Source: Lentibacillus sp. JNUCC-1 | Lineage (GTDB): Bacteria > Bacillota > Bacilli > Bacillales > Amphibacillaceae | Assembly: GCF_009741735.1 (NCBI RefSeq) | Contig: NZ_WHOH01000003.1 | Location: 1,054,001-1,118,000 of the forward strand | Reading direction: 5' to 3' | Length of the DNA stretch: 64,000 nt | Shown here: piece after piece, positions 28,846-41,068 of the stretch | Numbering within the stretch: the stretch's first letter is position 1 | Layout of the letters: the number at the start of each line of letters is the position of its first letter | Made by a program: the position numbers and the translations under genes | Notes under the pieces: generated by a model | What the model was told of the DNA's origin: nothing | The model's database searches: none | The model's input: the letters and a program-made list of their open reading frames with translations, nothing else

Positions 28846-30018
28846 ATGAAGCCAAATTACTTAAAAAAGAAACAAACCGATAAAAAGGGGATAGGTTTTT
28901 TTAAAAATAGCGGGATATATATTGCTTGTATCATGATTTTGTTTGTCAGCATCGGACTGTTAACTTCATTAAGTCCGGCATATCGGCTCTCGTCTGCTGC
29001 AATTGAAAGATGGACAAGCGAAATCGAGAGTACAACCTACTTAAAGCTGCTCGGACTTGAAAATAGAGCATTTCGGGAGGCTCTTCCCGAAGATGAATCA
29101 ATGCCAAATATTACGGCTTCCTTGTTTCAGTTGGCAACAAATATGCGGCCTAATGACCCGCGCAGCCTGCTGGGTCAGGAAATTCCAGGCATTGCAACTT
29201 TTGAAAATAAAATTATTGTAGCTGGGGAAGGGACGGGGTATTCTGATTTATCTTTCGAATCCTCACCACCACTTGAAGATGTTCTTGAAGAGCGAGAAGC
29301 TACTTTTGAAGAAGAGAAACAAGAAAAACCACAACAGCCTGACCATGAGCAAACAACAGGTGACAGAGATGTTGTGTTTATTTATAACACCCATAACCGG
29401 GAGTCTTTCTTACCGCATTTGCCTGATGTGGATAATCCGAATCTTGCTTATCATAAAGAGGTTAACATTACAAAGGTAAGTAAGCGCCTTGCAGAGGGGT
29501 TGAAAAATAGGGGCATCGGGTCTGTCGTGGATCAAACAGACATCGCCACCAAATTACAGGAACGGGGTTGGAAACATTGGCAATCATATGACGCTTCAAG
29601 GGATGTTGTGAAAGCAGCAGTTTCCGGTAATAAAGATCTGCAATATGTCATTGATGTTCACCGTGACAGCTTGCCGCGGAATAAAACGACAATTGATATT
29701 AACGGAAAACCTCATGCGAATATTTTGTTTGTGGTCGGAGCAGAACATCCTGATTTTGAAAGAAACGTCCTTGTTGCTAGGGAGTTACACAAAATGCTTG
29801 AAAAGAAATATCCCGGTCTGAGTAAGGCTGTTATAACAAAAGAAGGTCCAAATGTTGATGGTGTTTACAACCAGGATTTATCAGACAGGTCGCTTTTGAT
29901 CGAATTAGGCGGCGTGGATAACACACTTGATGAACTGTATCGAACTGCAGATATTTTTGCAGAAGTGTTTGGAGAATTTTATTGGGATGCTGAAAAAGTG
30001 AGCGGGGAAGAGGAGTGA
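28846..30018 (+). CDS. spoIIP: Stage II sporulation protein P (amidase)
   Basis: 390-aa membrane-anchored peptidoglycan amidase/endopeptidase of the SpoIIDMP engulfment machine. A basic N terminus, one membrane segment (about residues 22-44), a variable linker with a Glu/Gln-rich stretch (about 145-170), then the SpoIIP catalytic domain: FIYNTHNRESFLPH (metal His/Glu, about 182-195), YVIDVHRDSLPR (about 268) and LLIELGGVDNT (Glu, about 352). ATG 28846 follows AAAGGGGTGGGC. Intact, followed by yqxA as in B. subtilis. Confidence 0.96.
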   Translation: MKPNYLKKKQTDKKGIGFFKNSGIYIACIMILFVSIGLLTSLSPAYRLSSAAIERWTSEIESTTYLKLLGLENRAFREALPEDESMPNITASLFQLATNMRPNDPRSLLGQEIPGIATFENKIIVAGEGTGYSDLSFESSPPLEDVLEEREATFEEEKQEKPQQPDHEQTTGDRDVVFIYNTHNRESFLPHLPDVDNPNLAYHKEVNITKVSKRLAEGLKNRGIGSVVDQTDIATKLQERGWKHWQSYDASRDVVKAAVSGNKDLQYVIDVHRDSLPRNKTTIDINGKPHANILFVVGAEHPDFERNVLVARELHKMLEKKYPGLSKAVITKEGPNVDGVYNQDLSDRSLLIELGGVDNTLDELYRTADIFAEVFGEFYWDAEKVSGEEE

Positions 30019-30023
30019 GGTAA

Positions 30024-30331
30024 ATGCGTTTTATTACTGTGGTGTTATTGATGGCCGTATTCTTTTTGCTGGGGATTGTTTATGCGAACAATCCTTCCGG
30101 TGAAATGTTTGGTGGGTGGAAAGAAGCGCTGGAGCAAAATCATGAGGCAGAGGACATTCCACCAGTTCAGAAGGAGCCCAAAACCGAACCGACATCCGTA
30201 TTAGAACCTGTTGACGTGGAACAATCCCCCACTTCACGCAAAAAATGGCATCGTCCCTTGAAACAGTCGTAAAAGGCTTCTATGACGGCGTTGTCGACGT
30301 ACTATATACATTCACAGAAGCATTCTTTTAG
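30024..30331 (+). CDS. yqxA: YqxA-like membrane protein, split by one missing base
   Basis: About 102 aa once one A is restored in the run at 30240-30245. It has an N-terminal membrane segment (FITVVLLMAVFFLLGIVYA), a Pro/Glu-rich linker, then a C-terminal amphipathic stretch SSLETVVKGFYDGVVDVLYT ending before TAG 30331. Without the correction the protein stops after 82 residues with an unrelated tail. YqxA follows spoIIP in Bacilli; the DUF3679 family has no known activity. Starts five bases after spoIIP, so cotranscribed. Confidence 0.82.
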
Positions 30332-30464
30332 AATACCTGACTACAAATCATTTTAATCACAGTAGACACAAACTGCGAACTAATGAATCCTTAAATTTAT
30401 TCATGGGAAGAGATATTCTGGCTGTTAATCGAAAAGGCAAATCAATGTGCGTGATAAGTGTAAG

Positions 30465-30733
30465 GTGATTTCCGCTACGGACAGTTCGCTTTAACTTTAT
30501 CACAGCTCAAGTGCGACATCTGTTCAAGAAAATCACTTTCACAGTGTCTTCTAGCCGCGGGCACGGCCTCAGCCTCCTTGCCCCGGCAAGGGGTATGTCG
30601 ACGTTGTCCGCAAAGGACGGTTTTAGTCGACCCTCCCTAATGTAACGCTGTGGGGTCTTCGACTCGTGCTATTCCCGCAGGAGTCGACTGTCCTTCGCTC
30701 CAATCACCCTATTTTATTAAGTAGCTTGGACGG
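30465..30733 (-). repeat. Beta module of copy A
   Basis: GC-rich block, reverse complement of 44424-44700, with a 60-base extra segment (CTAGAAGACACTGTGAAAG... in plus-copy orientation) also present in copy B but not in C. Terminal stem GGACAGT / ACTGTCC replaces GGGAAGT / ACTTCCC of the other two copies. Confidence 0.88.
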
Positions 30734-30921
30734 CTATGCTCAAGAATTATGACACGTTTTTTTAACGTTTGGTTTGGCTACAAAATGCCCGATACATGCA
30801 TAGTTGCAATAAGATTTATGAGCAATTTTGCATTCCGGAGTAATTATATCTTAAAATGTGCGATTTCCCGGTTTTGATCATTCTCTTCATAAAAGCGAAA
30901 GAATGAAATTGTTCTTCACAA

Positions 30922-31100
30922 AGCTCGGGGAAAACACGGAGACTCCTGTGGGATGCAAAGCCTCGGTGAGACCCCGGAGGTCGTCAGAGGGGAAGGAAGG
31001 CTAAAACCGCGACGTCCTGTCGCAACGCCTTCATGACCCACATCCTGTGGGCCCGAGGCTCAGCAGCGCCCACGGAACGCGAAGTGTTTTCCCCGAGCTG
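30922..31100 (-). repeat. Alpha module of copy A (long form)
   Basis: Bounded by GCTCGGGGAAAACAC and GTGTTTTCCCCGAGC; reverse complement of 44052-44230 with about 90 per cent identity by eye. Long form with the internal block ending GACGTCGCGGTTTTAGCC (in plus-copy orientation). Confidence 0.9.
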
Positions 31101-31215
31101 GAGCCAGAAGCAGTCCCAAACATGCTTAGTTAGGTCCACCACTTACGTCGCAGTTTATGGATATGGTATTTTAGTGGGATCTGTTCGAAAATAGGGTTGG
31201 TTTTTGGTTTGATGA

Positions 31216-31244
31216 TTGATTGTCTATGGTTCACTTGCTATAAT
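31216..31244 (+). promoter_or_regulatory. Sigma-A promoter of lepA
   Basis: TTGATT (31216-31221), 17 bases, TATAAT (31239-31244); lies between copy A of the repeat and lepA. Confidence 0.75.
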
Positions 31245-31333
31245 CAATGCAGCAAGCAACAATTCAATCGTGATTGTCATGTGGCAAGTTATGCATGATA
31301 CGTGTATTGACCATGTAGGAGTGAACATCGTTT

Positions 31334-33142
31334 ATGGTGAGAAAACAACAAAACGTCCGTAACTTTTCTATCATTGCTCATATCGACCATGGCAAGTCGA
31401 CGCTCGCTGACAGGATATTGGAAAACACCAAAGCCCTTACCCAGCGGGAAATGAAAGAGCAGTATCTGGATGCCATGGATCTTGAACGTGAGCGTGGAAT
31501 TACAATTAAACTAAATGCCGTACAGCTTCATTATTCGAGCAAGACAAATGAGGAGTATATTTTTCATTTAATCGACACCCCAGGTCATGTCGACTTTACA
31601 TATGAGGTCTCAAGAAGTCTCGCGGCGTGTGAAGGTGTCATTTTGGTGGTGGATGCAGCTCAAGGCATCGAGGCTCAGACGCTCGCAAATGTGTACTTAG
31701 CACTTGATAATGACCTTGAGATTATCCCTGTCATTAATAAGATTGATTTACCGAACGCGGATACAGACCGTGTGGCTCAGGAATTGGAAGATGTGGTTGG
31801 AATTGATAAAAATGAAGTCATTCTGGCCTCTGCCAAGGATAACATTGGAATTGATGAAATCTTGGAGCGAATCGTTTCGGATATCCCGGCCCCGGCAGGT
31901 TCTTCAGAAGCACCGCTTAAGGCACTGATTTTCGATTCTTTATATGACTCATATCGTGGTGTCATTGCCTACGTTTCCATAAAAGAAGGCGCGCTAAAAA
32001 AAGGCGATCATATTAAAATGATGGCTACGGGCAAGACGTACGAGGTCAATGACCTAGGCGTGTTTACACCAGCACCTGTCAGTCAGGATGAATTATATGT
32101 CGGTGACGTCGGGTTTCTGACTGCCTCCATTAAAAACGTTGGAGACACACGCGTCGGGGATACGATTACCCTTGCGAACTATGAAGCCGAAGAGCCTTTG
32201 CCAGGCTATAAGCCACTAAACCCTATGGTGTTTTGTGGGTTATATCCGATAGACTCCAATAAATACAATGACTTAAGAGAAGCGCTTGAACGTCTGGAAT
32301 TAAATGATTCTGCTTTGCAATATGAGGCAGAAACCTCTCAGGCACTTGGGTTTGGCTTTCGTTGCGGATTCCTCGGACTCCTGCACATGGAGATTATACA
32401 GGAGCGTATTGAGAGAGAATTTAAGATTGATTTGATAACTACCGCTCCAAGTGTTATCTATGAAGTCGAGACAACGAGCGAAGAATTGTTGGAAGTGGAC
32501 AATCCCTCAATGATGCCAGACGCTCAACAAGTTGAAAACATAAAAGAACCTTATGTTGAGGCTACAGTTATGGTGCCCAACGATTATGTGGGAGCAGTAA
32601 TGGAACTTTGTCAGAAAAAGCGTGGACAATTTAGAGATATGCAATACTTGGACGATGTTCGTGTGAATATTGTTTATCATATACCGTTATCTGAGATTGT
32701 TTATGACTTTTTTGATCAACTGAAATCCCAGACAAAAGGTTATGCCTCGTTTGATTATGAAATAATTGGCTATCACACATCAAAGCTAGTTAAAATGGAC
32801 ATCCTGCTTAATGGCGAAACAGTTGATGCGCTGTCTTTCATTGTGCATCGTGATTTTGCATACGAACGTGGAAAGCATATTGTAGAGAAATTAAAAAACC
32901 TTATTCCCAGACAACAGTTTGAGGTCCCTGTTCAGGCCGCCATCGGAAATAAAATTGTCGCCCGCTCCACGATTAAAGCCATGCGTAAAAACGTCTTATC
33001 GAAGTGTTACGGAGGGGACATCTCCCGAAAGCGGAAATTGCTGGAAAAACAAAAAGAAGGTAAGAAACGGATGAAAATGGTTGGTTCAGTGGAAATTCCA
33101 CAAGAAGCATTTATGTCTGTACTGCAGATGGATGACGATTAA
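31334..33142 (+). CDS. lepA: Elongation factor 4 (LepA), back-translocating GTPase
   Basis: 602-aa translational GTPase. G1 AHIDHGKST (about residues 15-23), switch ERERGITI, G3 DTPGH (about 80), G4 NKID (about 135), G5 SAKDNIG; domains II and III follow, the C-terminal EF4-specific domain includes [17 protein letters not shown] and [17 protein letters not shown]. Normal length. ATG 31334 after GTAGGAGTG. Confidence 0.97.
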   Translation: MVRKQQNVRNFSIIAHIDHGKSTLADRILENTKALTQREMKEQYLDAMDLERERGITIKLNAVQLHYSSKTNEEYIFHLIDTPGHVDFTYEVSRSLAACEGVILVVDAAQGIEAQTLANVYLALDNDLEIIPVINKIDLPNADTDRVAQELEDVVGIDKNEVILASAKDNIGIDEILERIVSDIPAPAGSSEAPLKALIFDSLYDSYRGVIAYVSIKEGALKKGDHIKMMATGKTYEVNDLGVFTPAPVSQDELYVGDVGFLTASIKNVGDTRVGDTITLANYEAEEPLPGYKPLNPMVFCGLYPIDSNKYNDLREALERLELNDSALQYEAETSQALGFGFRCGFLGLLHMEIIQERIEREFKIDLITTAPSVIYEVETTSEELLEVDNPSMMPDAQQVENIKEPYVEATVMVPNDYVGAVMELCQKKRGQFRDMQYLDDVRVNIVYHIPLSEIVYDFFDQLKSQTKGYASFDYEIIGYHTSKLVKMDILLNGETVDALSFIVHRDFAYERGKHIVEKLKNLIPRQQFEVPVQAAIGNKIVARSTIKAMRKNVLSKCYGGDISRKRKLLEKQKEGKKRMKMVGSVEIPQEAFMSVLQMDDD

Positions 33143-33216
33143 TTCAGAGGAGAAACTTTGGATATTCCAAAGTTTCCCTTTTTCGTTATTCGTGCATATA
33201 AAGGAGAGGTTATACA

Positions 33217-34374
33217 ATGCCGGACTCGGTATATATTCATATCCCATTTTGTGAACACATCTGCCATTATTGTGACTTCACAAAGTTTTTTTATAAAGAA
33301 AATCAAACTGATGCCTATTTGGAGGCTTTGGCTAATGAAATTGGTATTAATGTTGCAGAACCCAAAAAATATGTTAAAACAATCTATATTGGTGGTGGCA
33401 CACCAACTGTTTTGACATTGGCTCAATTAGAGAAACTTATGTCCATGATCAATGAGGCATTTGATGTCACGCACGCTGAGGAATTTACCATCGAAGCAAA
33501 TCCTGGTGATATTGACACTGAAAAAATTAAGTTGCTGAAAGAGTGGGGGGTTAACAGGGTCTCACTCGGTGTACAGGTGTTTGATAATGATATGCTTAAA
33601 GAATTGGGGCGGGCACATAAAGTAAAGGATGTTTACACGACCGTGAGTCGTCTTCAGCAAAATGGTATAGAAAACATCAGTATTGATCTGATTTATGCTT
33701 TGCCTAACCAGACTCCTAATCATTTTCGGAAAACCGTTGAAGAAGCAGTGGCATTTGACTTGCCACATTACTCAACCTATTCTCTGCAAATTGAACCCAA
33801 AACTGTATTTTACCAACGCCATAAAAAAGGTATTTTAAATAAGCCGCCTGAAGAGGAAGAGGTGGAAATGTTTCATATCCTTAAAGATACCATGGCTCAA
33901 AACAGATTGAACAGATATGAGGTCAGCAATTTCTCAAAGCCCGGTTTTGAAAGCAAACACAATCTGACATATTGGAATAATGACTATTATTATGGATTCG
34001 GAGCAGGAGCGAGCGGGTATTTACCAGGACGTCGAACTAATAACTTAAAACCGCTCCCAGCTTACATTAAACAAGCCAATTTGGATGGGAAACCCCTTCT
34101 TCAAGCAGAGGAGATCGGTCTTAAAGAGGCTGTTGAGGAAGAGTTTTTCCTTGGACTCCGTAAAATGGAAGGGGTCAATAAAGCACAGTTCAAAGAACGT
34201 TATGGCTTTTCCCACGACCTTGTCTATTCCAATGCGATTGATGTTTTAAAGCAAAAAGGCTGGCTTGCGGAAGATGAAGCATGGATCAGGTTGACGGAGG
34301 AAGGTCTGCTATTCGGAAACAGCGTATTTGCCCACTTTTTGATTGAAGAAGCAGATCTCAAACATGTTCGTTGA
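33217..34374 (+). CDS. hemW: HemW-type radical SAM haem chaperone
   Basis: 385-aa radical SAM protein. The cluster motif is CEHICHYC (CxxxCxxC, about residues 11-18), then GGGTPTVL and the SLGVQVFDNDMLKELGRAH block. Length and lack of the extra HemN N-terminal Cys favour HemW (haem chaperone) over coproporphyrinogen dehydrogenase. ATG 33217 behind AAAGGAGAGG. Its stop codon overlaps the hrcA promoter -35 box. Confidence 0.93.
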   Translation: MPDSVYIHIPFCEHICHYCDFTKFFYKENQTDAYLEALANEIGINVAEPKKYVKTIYIGGGTPTVLTLAQLEKLMSMINEAFDVTHAEEFTIEANPGDIDTEKIKLLKEWGVNRVSLGVQVFDNDMLKELGRAHKVKDVYTTVSRLQQNGIENISIDLIYALPNQTPNHFRKTVEEAVAFDLPHYSTYSLQIEPKTVFYQRHKKGILNKPPEEEEVEMFHILKDTMAQNRLNRYEVSNFSKPGFESKHNLTYWNNDYYYGFGAGASGYLPGRRTNNLKPLPAYIKQANLDGKPLLQAEEIGLKEAVEEEFFLGLRKMEGVNKAQFKERYGFSHDLVYSNAIDVLKQKGWLAEDEAWIRLTEEGLLFGNSVFAHFLIEEADLKHVR

Positions 34375-34399
34375 CAAAAAAAGCATCTTTTGATAATTT
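34371..34399 (+). promoter_or_regulatory. Sigma-A promoter of the hrcA-dnaK operon
   Basis: TTGACA at 34371-34376, overlapping the hemW stop, with a -10 within GATAATTT (34392-34399). CIRCE follows 10 bases downstream, as expected for HrcA-repressed operons. Confidence 0.7.
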
Positions 34400-34409
34400 A
34401 TTTATAGAA

Positions 34410-34436
34410 TTAGCACTCAACACAAACGAGTGCTAA
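34410..34436 (+). promoter_or_regulatory. CIRCE operator (HrcA binding site)
   Basis: Perfect inverted repeat TTAGCACTC-N9-GAGTGCTAA. HrcA represses the heat-shock operon here; GroE helps HrcA to fold. Confidence 0.98.
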
Positions 34437-34450
34437 CAGAGGTGATCATC

Positions 34451-35482
34451 ATGTTGACAGAGCGACAAATGTTGATATTGCAAGTCTTGATTGATGATTT
34501 CATTGAATCTGCCCAGCCGGTGGGCTCACGCAGATTGTCACAAAAGAAAAATGTTGATTTCAGTCCGGCAACCATTCGAAATGTGATGGCTGACCTTGAG
34601 GATATGGGGTATATTGAGAAACCACATACTTCTTCTGGTCGTATTCCGTCTGAGCAAGGCTATCGGTTTTATGTAGATCATTTAATTCCTTATCCAAGTG
34701 CAGACCAGGGTATACATTTCATTGAACAGGTTGTGCAAGATGAATTTATGGAATTCGAACAAATCGTTCAGAAGTCTGCAGAAATTCTGTCCGATATTAC
34801 GAATTACACCACGATCATCCTAGGTCCGGAAATATTTGAGACAACATTAAAACAGCTTCAGATTGTGACGCTTACTGAACACACAGCTGTAACCATCCTG
34901 ATAACAAATACAGGGCATGTTGAACATCGTTCATTTACAATACCAGCTCATATTAGTTCATCTGATCTGGAAAAAATCGTTAACATACTAAATAACCGGC
35001 TACATGGTGTACCGCTTATCCACTTGCCACAGAGGGTAAATGTTGAACTTCATTCAATGCTCAGACAGTATGTTGATGATTATGAAACAGTATATGAATA
35101 TGTGAAGTCCGCTATAGTTGGTGATTATCCAATTAAACTGTACATTGGCGGCAAAACGAATATTCTTATGCAGCCTGAATTTAATAACATTGAGAAGGTC
35201 CGTTCGTTTTATACAATGATGGAAAATGAAGATGAAATCACACAATTGTTTAAAGGTACACCGAACGGTATTGAGGTCAGGATCGGTAACGAAAACAAAA
35301 TGGAAGCTGTTAAGGATTTAAGTGTTATCACATCTTCTTATCATTTAGGGGATGGTAATGCTGGCATGATCGGTCTTCTCGGTCCAACCCGCATGGAATA
35401 CAGAAAAGTGATCAGTCTGTTGCAAGCTTTTTCAAACGAAATGTCTGATGCTTTATATGTGTGGTTTAAACAAAATGAATAA
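34451..35482 (+). CDS. hrcA: Heat-inducible transcription repressor HrcA
   Basis: 343-aa repressor of class I heat-shock genes. N-terminal winged helix: MLTERQMLILQVLIDDFIESAQPVGSRRL with SPATIRNVMADLEDMGYIEKPHTSSGRIPS, then the GAF-like and dimerisation domains; C terminus IGLLGPTRMEYRKVISLL. ATG 34451 after AGAGGTGATC, 14 bases beyond CIRCE. The gene represses its own operon. Confidence 0.97.
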   Translation: MLTERQMLILQVLIDDFIESAQPVGSRRLSQKKNVDFSPATIRNVMADLEDMGYIEKPHTSSGRIPSEQGYRFYVDHLIPYPSADQGIHFIEQVVQDEFMEFEQIVQKSAEILSDITNYTTIILGPEIFETTLKQLQIVTLTEHTAVTILITNTGHVEHRSFTIPAHISSSDLEKIVNILNNRLHGVPLIHLPQRVNVELHSMLRQYVDDYETVYEYVKSAIVGDYPIKLYIGGKTNILMQPEFNNIEKVRSFYTMMENEDEITQLFKGTPNGIEVRIGNENKMEAVKDLSVITSSYHLGDGNAGMIGLLGPTRMEYRKVISLLQAFSNEMSDALYVWFKQNE

Positions 35483-35583
35483 AGTGAAAGATGTTCATGT
35501 TACGTCTTTGCGTATCGGTTTATTTCGAGAACCGTTCATGATATAGTCTATCATGGCAAATGCTCATCAAGGAGGTGGCTTTA

Positions 35584-38011
<2,428 letters not shown>

Positions 38012-38020
38012 ACACTTTAA

Positions 38021-38057
38021 AAAGTCAAAGTCAGGATCCCCTTGACTTTGACTTTTT
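38021..38057 (+). terminator. Terminator after dnaK
   Basis: AAGTCAAAGTCA / TGACTTTGACTT stem and TTTTTT tail; likely lowers transcription into dnaJ, which has a 200-base gap and may use its own promoter. Confidence 0.9.
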
Positions 38058-38214
38058 TACTGTATCCAACCCTTCTCATAAAAAAACTTTTTTGTTTTAA
38101 GTCATGTAACAAACTTAATGTATATGTAGGCAGACAAAGCATTAGTTGCTATGAAGTGTGTGTTAGTGATATTATGAAACCTATGCAATAGTGGATCGGG
38201 AGAGTGATTTAATA

Positions 38215-39336
38215 GTGAGTAAGCGTGATTATTATGACGTTCTCGGTGTGGAACAAGACGCATCGAAAGAAGATATAAAAAAGGCATACCGAAAGCTGGC
38301 CAGAAAATATCACCCAGATGTGAACAAAGAAGAAAACGCCGCTGACAAGTTTAAAGAAGTAAAAGAAGCTTATGAAGTGCTGAGTGATGAGCAAAAACGT
38401 ACACAGTATGATCAATTTGGGCATGCCGGAACAGATAACCAAGGTTTTGGCGGCTTTGGTGGCGCCCAGGACTTTGGCGGTTTCGGTGACATTTTTGACA
38501 TGTTTTTCGGAGGTGGGGGCAGAAGACAAGACCCGAACGCCCCGAGACAGGGTGCTGATTTGCAATATACAATCACACTTGACTTTGAAGAAGCAATTTT
38601 TGGTAAGGAAGCCGACATAAGGATACCGCGGGAAGAAGAATGTGACACTTGTCAGGGTTCCGGTGCTAAACCAGGAACACAGACTAAAACGTGTGGCCAT
38701 TGTAATGGCTCTGGTCAGTTAAATACGGAACAATCAACCCCATTTGGAAAAGTTGTGAACAGGCGTGTGTGTCATTATTGTAATGGTACAGGCACAATTA
38801 TTCCGGAAAAATGTAGCACGTGCGGTGGAGCAGGTCGTGTTAAAAAACATAAACAAATTCACATTTCCATCCCTGCTGGTATTGACGAAGGGCAACAAAT
38901 TCGTGTAACCGGGAAAGGTGAATCCGGTATTAATGGAGGGCCGCCGGGAGACTTGTTTGTCGGTGTGCGTATCCAGCCACATGACTTTTTCGAACGAGAT
39001 GGCGATCATATATACTGTGAACTGCCATTAACTTTCGCTCAGGCAGCTCTGGGAGATGAGGTTGAAGTACCTACAGTTCATGGGAATGTTAAATTGAAAA
39101 TCCCTTCAGGTACACAAACCGGTAAAACATTTCGACTAAAAGGGAAAGGTGTACCAAATGTTCATGGTATGGGTCATGGCGATCAGCACATCCAAATTCG
39201 TATTGTGACACCGACAAAATTATCCGAACGGCAAAAAGACCTGTTGCGGGAGTTTAATGAAATTGGCGGTCACGATACTACAGAAGAACAACATTCTTTC
39301 TTCCAGCGATTTAAAAATGCATTTAAAGGTGAGTAA
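38215..39336 (+). CDS. dnaJ: Chaperone DnaJ (Hsp40)
   Basis: 373-aa DnaK cochaperone. J domain with HPD at about residues 31-33 (YHPDVNKE), a Gly/Phe-rich region ([16 protein letters not shown]), four zinc-finger repeats [32 protein letters not shown] (about residues 143-210), then the C-terminal substrate domain. Start is GTG 38215 behind GGGAGAGTGATT. Complete type I DnaJ. Confidence 0.98.
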   Translation: MSKRDYYDVLGVEQDASKEDIKKAYRKLARKYHPDVNKEENAADKFKEVKEAYEVLSDEQKRTQYDQFGHAGTDNQGFGGFGGAQDFGGFGDIFDMFFGGGGRRQDPNAPRQGADLQYTITLDFEEAIFGKEADIRIPREEECDTCQGSGAKPGTQTKTCGHCNGSGQLNTEQSTPFGKVVNRRVCHYCNGTGTIIPEKCSTCGGAGRVKKHKQIHISIPAGIDEGQQIRVTGKGESGINGGPPGDLFVGVRIQPHDFFERDGDHIYCELPLTFAQAALGDEVEVPTVHGNVKLKIPSGTQTGKTFRLKGKGVPNVHGMGHGDQHIQIRIVTPTKLSERQKDLLREFNEIGGHDTTEEQHSFFQRFKNAFKGE

Positions 39337-39362
39337 CCTTGAAAAAGAAATGAGTGGGTCTG

Positions 39363-40301
39363 ATGAAATGGAATGAAGTAGCTGTCAATACAAATAGAGA
39401 AGCGGTCGAAGCAGTTAGCCATACCTTTCATGAAATAGGGGCAAGCGGCGTATCAATTGAAGACCCGCTTGATATGATTAAAGATCGAGATTCCCTTTTT
39501 GGTGAAATCTATGAACTGAATCCGGGTGATTACCCCGAAAAGGGGGTCAATGTTAAGGCGTATTTCCCCGAGGACTTTGATTTGAAGACGGCAACACAAC
39601 AGCTCAATACATCATTACAGAATCTAAAAGCCTTTTTTGATATTGGAAATGGCTCCATTACAATCAAGGAAATGGATGAAACTGACTGGGCGACCGCCTG
39701 GAAGGCTTATTATAAACCAGTAAAAGTCTCTGATAAAATTGTCATTGTACCAACATGGGAAACGTATATACCTGAGGAAGGCGAAATCATTCTGGAGCTG
39801 GATCCTGGCATGGCGTTCGGCACGGGTACACATCCGACAACTCAATTATGCATTCGAATGCTTGAGTCATATGTAGAACAGGGGCAAAAAGTTATTGATG
39901 TTGGCTGTGGGTCAGGGGTTTTAAGTATTGCCTCAGTGTTACTAGGGGCGGGCTCAGTTCATGCTCTGGACCTGGATGATGTTGCAGTAAGCAGTACCAG
40001 AAACAACCTGGACTTAAATGGTTTTCTAGATCATGTTCGTGTTGAGCAAGGCAACTTGCTTGAAAAAACGCATCTTTGCGCTGATATTATTGTGTCTAAT
40101 ATACTCGCCGAGGTTATTGTGCAATTTACAGACGATGCATGGGATAAACTTGAAACGGATGGTTTGTTTATTGTTTCAGGTATTATCATGGAAAAGAAAG
40201 CGATGGTAATAGATGCTTTGACTGTGGCCGGATTTGTAATAAAAGAAGTGGCTGAAATGGAAGACTGGGTATCTATTTGTGCCCAAAAGAAGCAGGTGTA
40301 A
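39363..40301 (+). CDS. prmA: Ribosomal protein L11 methyltransferase
   Basis: 312-aa class I methyltransferase trimethylating L11. N-terminal targeting domain, linker, then the catalytic domain with FGTGTHPTTQLC (about 155-166), VIDVGCGSGVLSIAS (about 177-191) and the NPPF-like SNILAEVI motif. ATG 39363 (MKWNEV) chosen over GTG 39354 because relatives start there. Confidence 0.95.
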   Translation: MKWNEVAVNTNREAVEAVSHTFHEIGASGVSIEDPLDMIKDRDSLFGEIYELNPGDYPEKGVNVKAYFPEDFDLKTATQQLNTSLQNLKAFFDIGNGSITIKEMDETDWATAWKAYYKPVKVSDKIVIVPTWETYIPEEGEIILELDPGMAFGTGTHPTTQLCIRMLESYVEQGQKVIDVGCGSGVLSIASVLLGAGSVHALDLDDVAVSSTRNNLDLNGFLDHVRVEQGNLLEKTHLCADIIVSNILAEVIVQFTDDAWDKLETDGLFIVSGIIMEKKAMVIDALTVAGFVIKEVAEMEDWVSICAQKKQV

Positions 40302-40303
40302 AT

Positions 40304-41068
40304 ATGCAGCGTTATTTTGTGCCAGAGTCAAGCTGGCGAAACGATAAAATACTCATTAAGCAAGATGACGCCCATCATATTGCCCGAGTAATGCGTATGG
40401 ATACTGGAGATACCATTGTTTGTGTTGATCCTGGAGGCCATGCGGCTTTGTGTAAGATTGAAACGGTTGCTCAACAGCAAGTGGTGTGCGCACTTGTTGA
40501 GTGGATGGAACAAACCCCGGAACTCCCTGTTGACATTACGATCGTCCAAGGGCTCGCGAAAGGCGATAAGATGGAATACGTTCTGCAAAAAGGAACGGAA
40601 ATGGGTGCATCTGGTTTCATTCCTTTTCAAGCAGCACGTTCTGTTGTTAAATGGGATCAGCAAAAGGCACACAAGAAACTAAATCGTTATGAAAAAATTG
40701 TTAAGGAATCCGCAGAGCAGTCCCACCGGACACGGATTCCGGTCATACATAACCCAATGGAATTACAAGACATTATCAATGTCTCTGGCGACTATGACGT
40801 CACTATGTTAGCATATGAAGAAGAAGCAAAGATTAAATCTCGACATGCGGCTCTTTCCGGGATTATTCAAGAACTGGAACCTGGAAAAAAGCTCTTGGTC
40901 GTTATTGGGCCAGAAGGTGGGCTGACTCTAGAAGAAGCAAATGAAATGCAAAAAAACGGATTTCTTGCCGTTCGAACTGGTCCGCGTATATTACGCACAG
41001 AAACAGCAGCTCTTTATATTTTAGCTGCTGTAAGTTACCATTTAGAAGAATTGAGGTGTCAATCATGA
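40304..41068 (+). CDS. rsmE: 16S rRNA m3U1498 methyltransferase RsmE
   Basis: 254-aa SPOUT-family enzyme. PUA-like N-terminal domain (MQRYFV start, HHIARVMRM motif), then the trefoil-knot domain with VVIGPEGGLTLEE (about 195-207) and RILRTETAALYILAAVSY (about 228-245). Two bases downstream of the prmA stop and overlapping mtaB by four bases: a tight prmA-rsmE-mtaB unit devoted to translation modifications. Confidence 0.96.
   Translation: MQRYFVPESSWRNDKILIKQDDAHHIARVMRMDTGDTIVCVDPGGHAALCKIETVAQQQVVCALVEWMEQTPELPVDITIVQGLAKGDKMEYVLQKGTEMGASGFIPFQAARSVVKWDQQKAHKKLNRYEKIVKESAEQSHRTRIPVIHNPMELQDIINVSGDYDVTMLAYEEEAKIKSRHAALSGIIQELEPGKKLLVVIGPEGGLTLEEANEMQKNGFLAVRTGPRILRTETAALYILAAVSYHLEELRCQS

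Larger units (their letters stand above)
30367..31160 (-). repeat. Composite intergenic repeat, copy A (minus orientation)
   Basis: About 0.8 kb between yqxA and lepA. Ends carry inverted AAACTGCGAA (left: ACAAACTGCGAACTAA at 30368-30383; right: GTCGCAGTTTATGG at 31147-31160). Inside lie a beta module (30465-30733) and an alpha module (30922-31100), both reversed with respect to the copy at 44 kb, separated by about 190 bases of AT-rich sequence unique to this copy. No credible coding sequence. Confidence 0.88.

Noticed and set aside
30367..31160. Autonomous insertion sequence
   Set aside because: No transposase reading frame in any copy; at most a non-autonomous element.
33217..34374. Oxygen-independent coproporphyrinogen dehydrogenase (HemN) label for the radical SAM protein
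   Set aside because: Length, position next to lepA/hrcA and the N-terminal pattern fit HemW; many databases mislabel this family as HemN.
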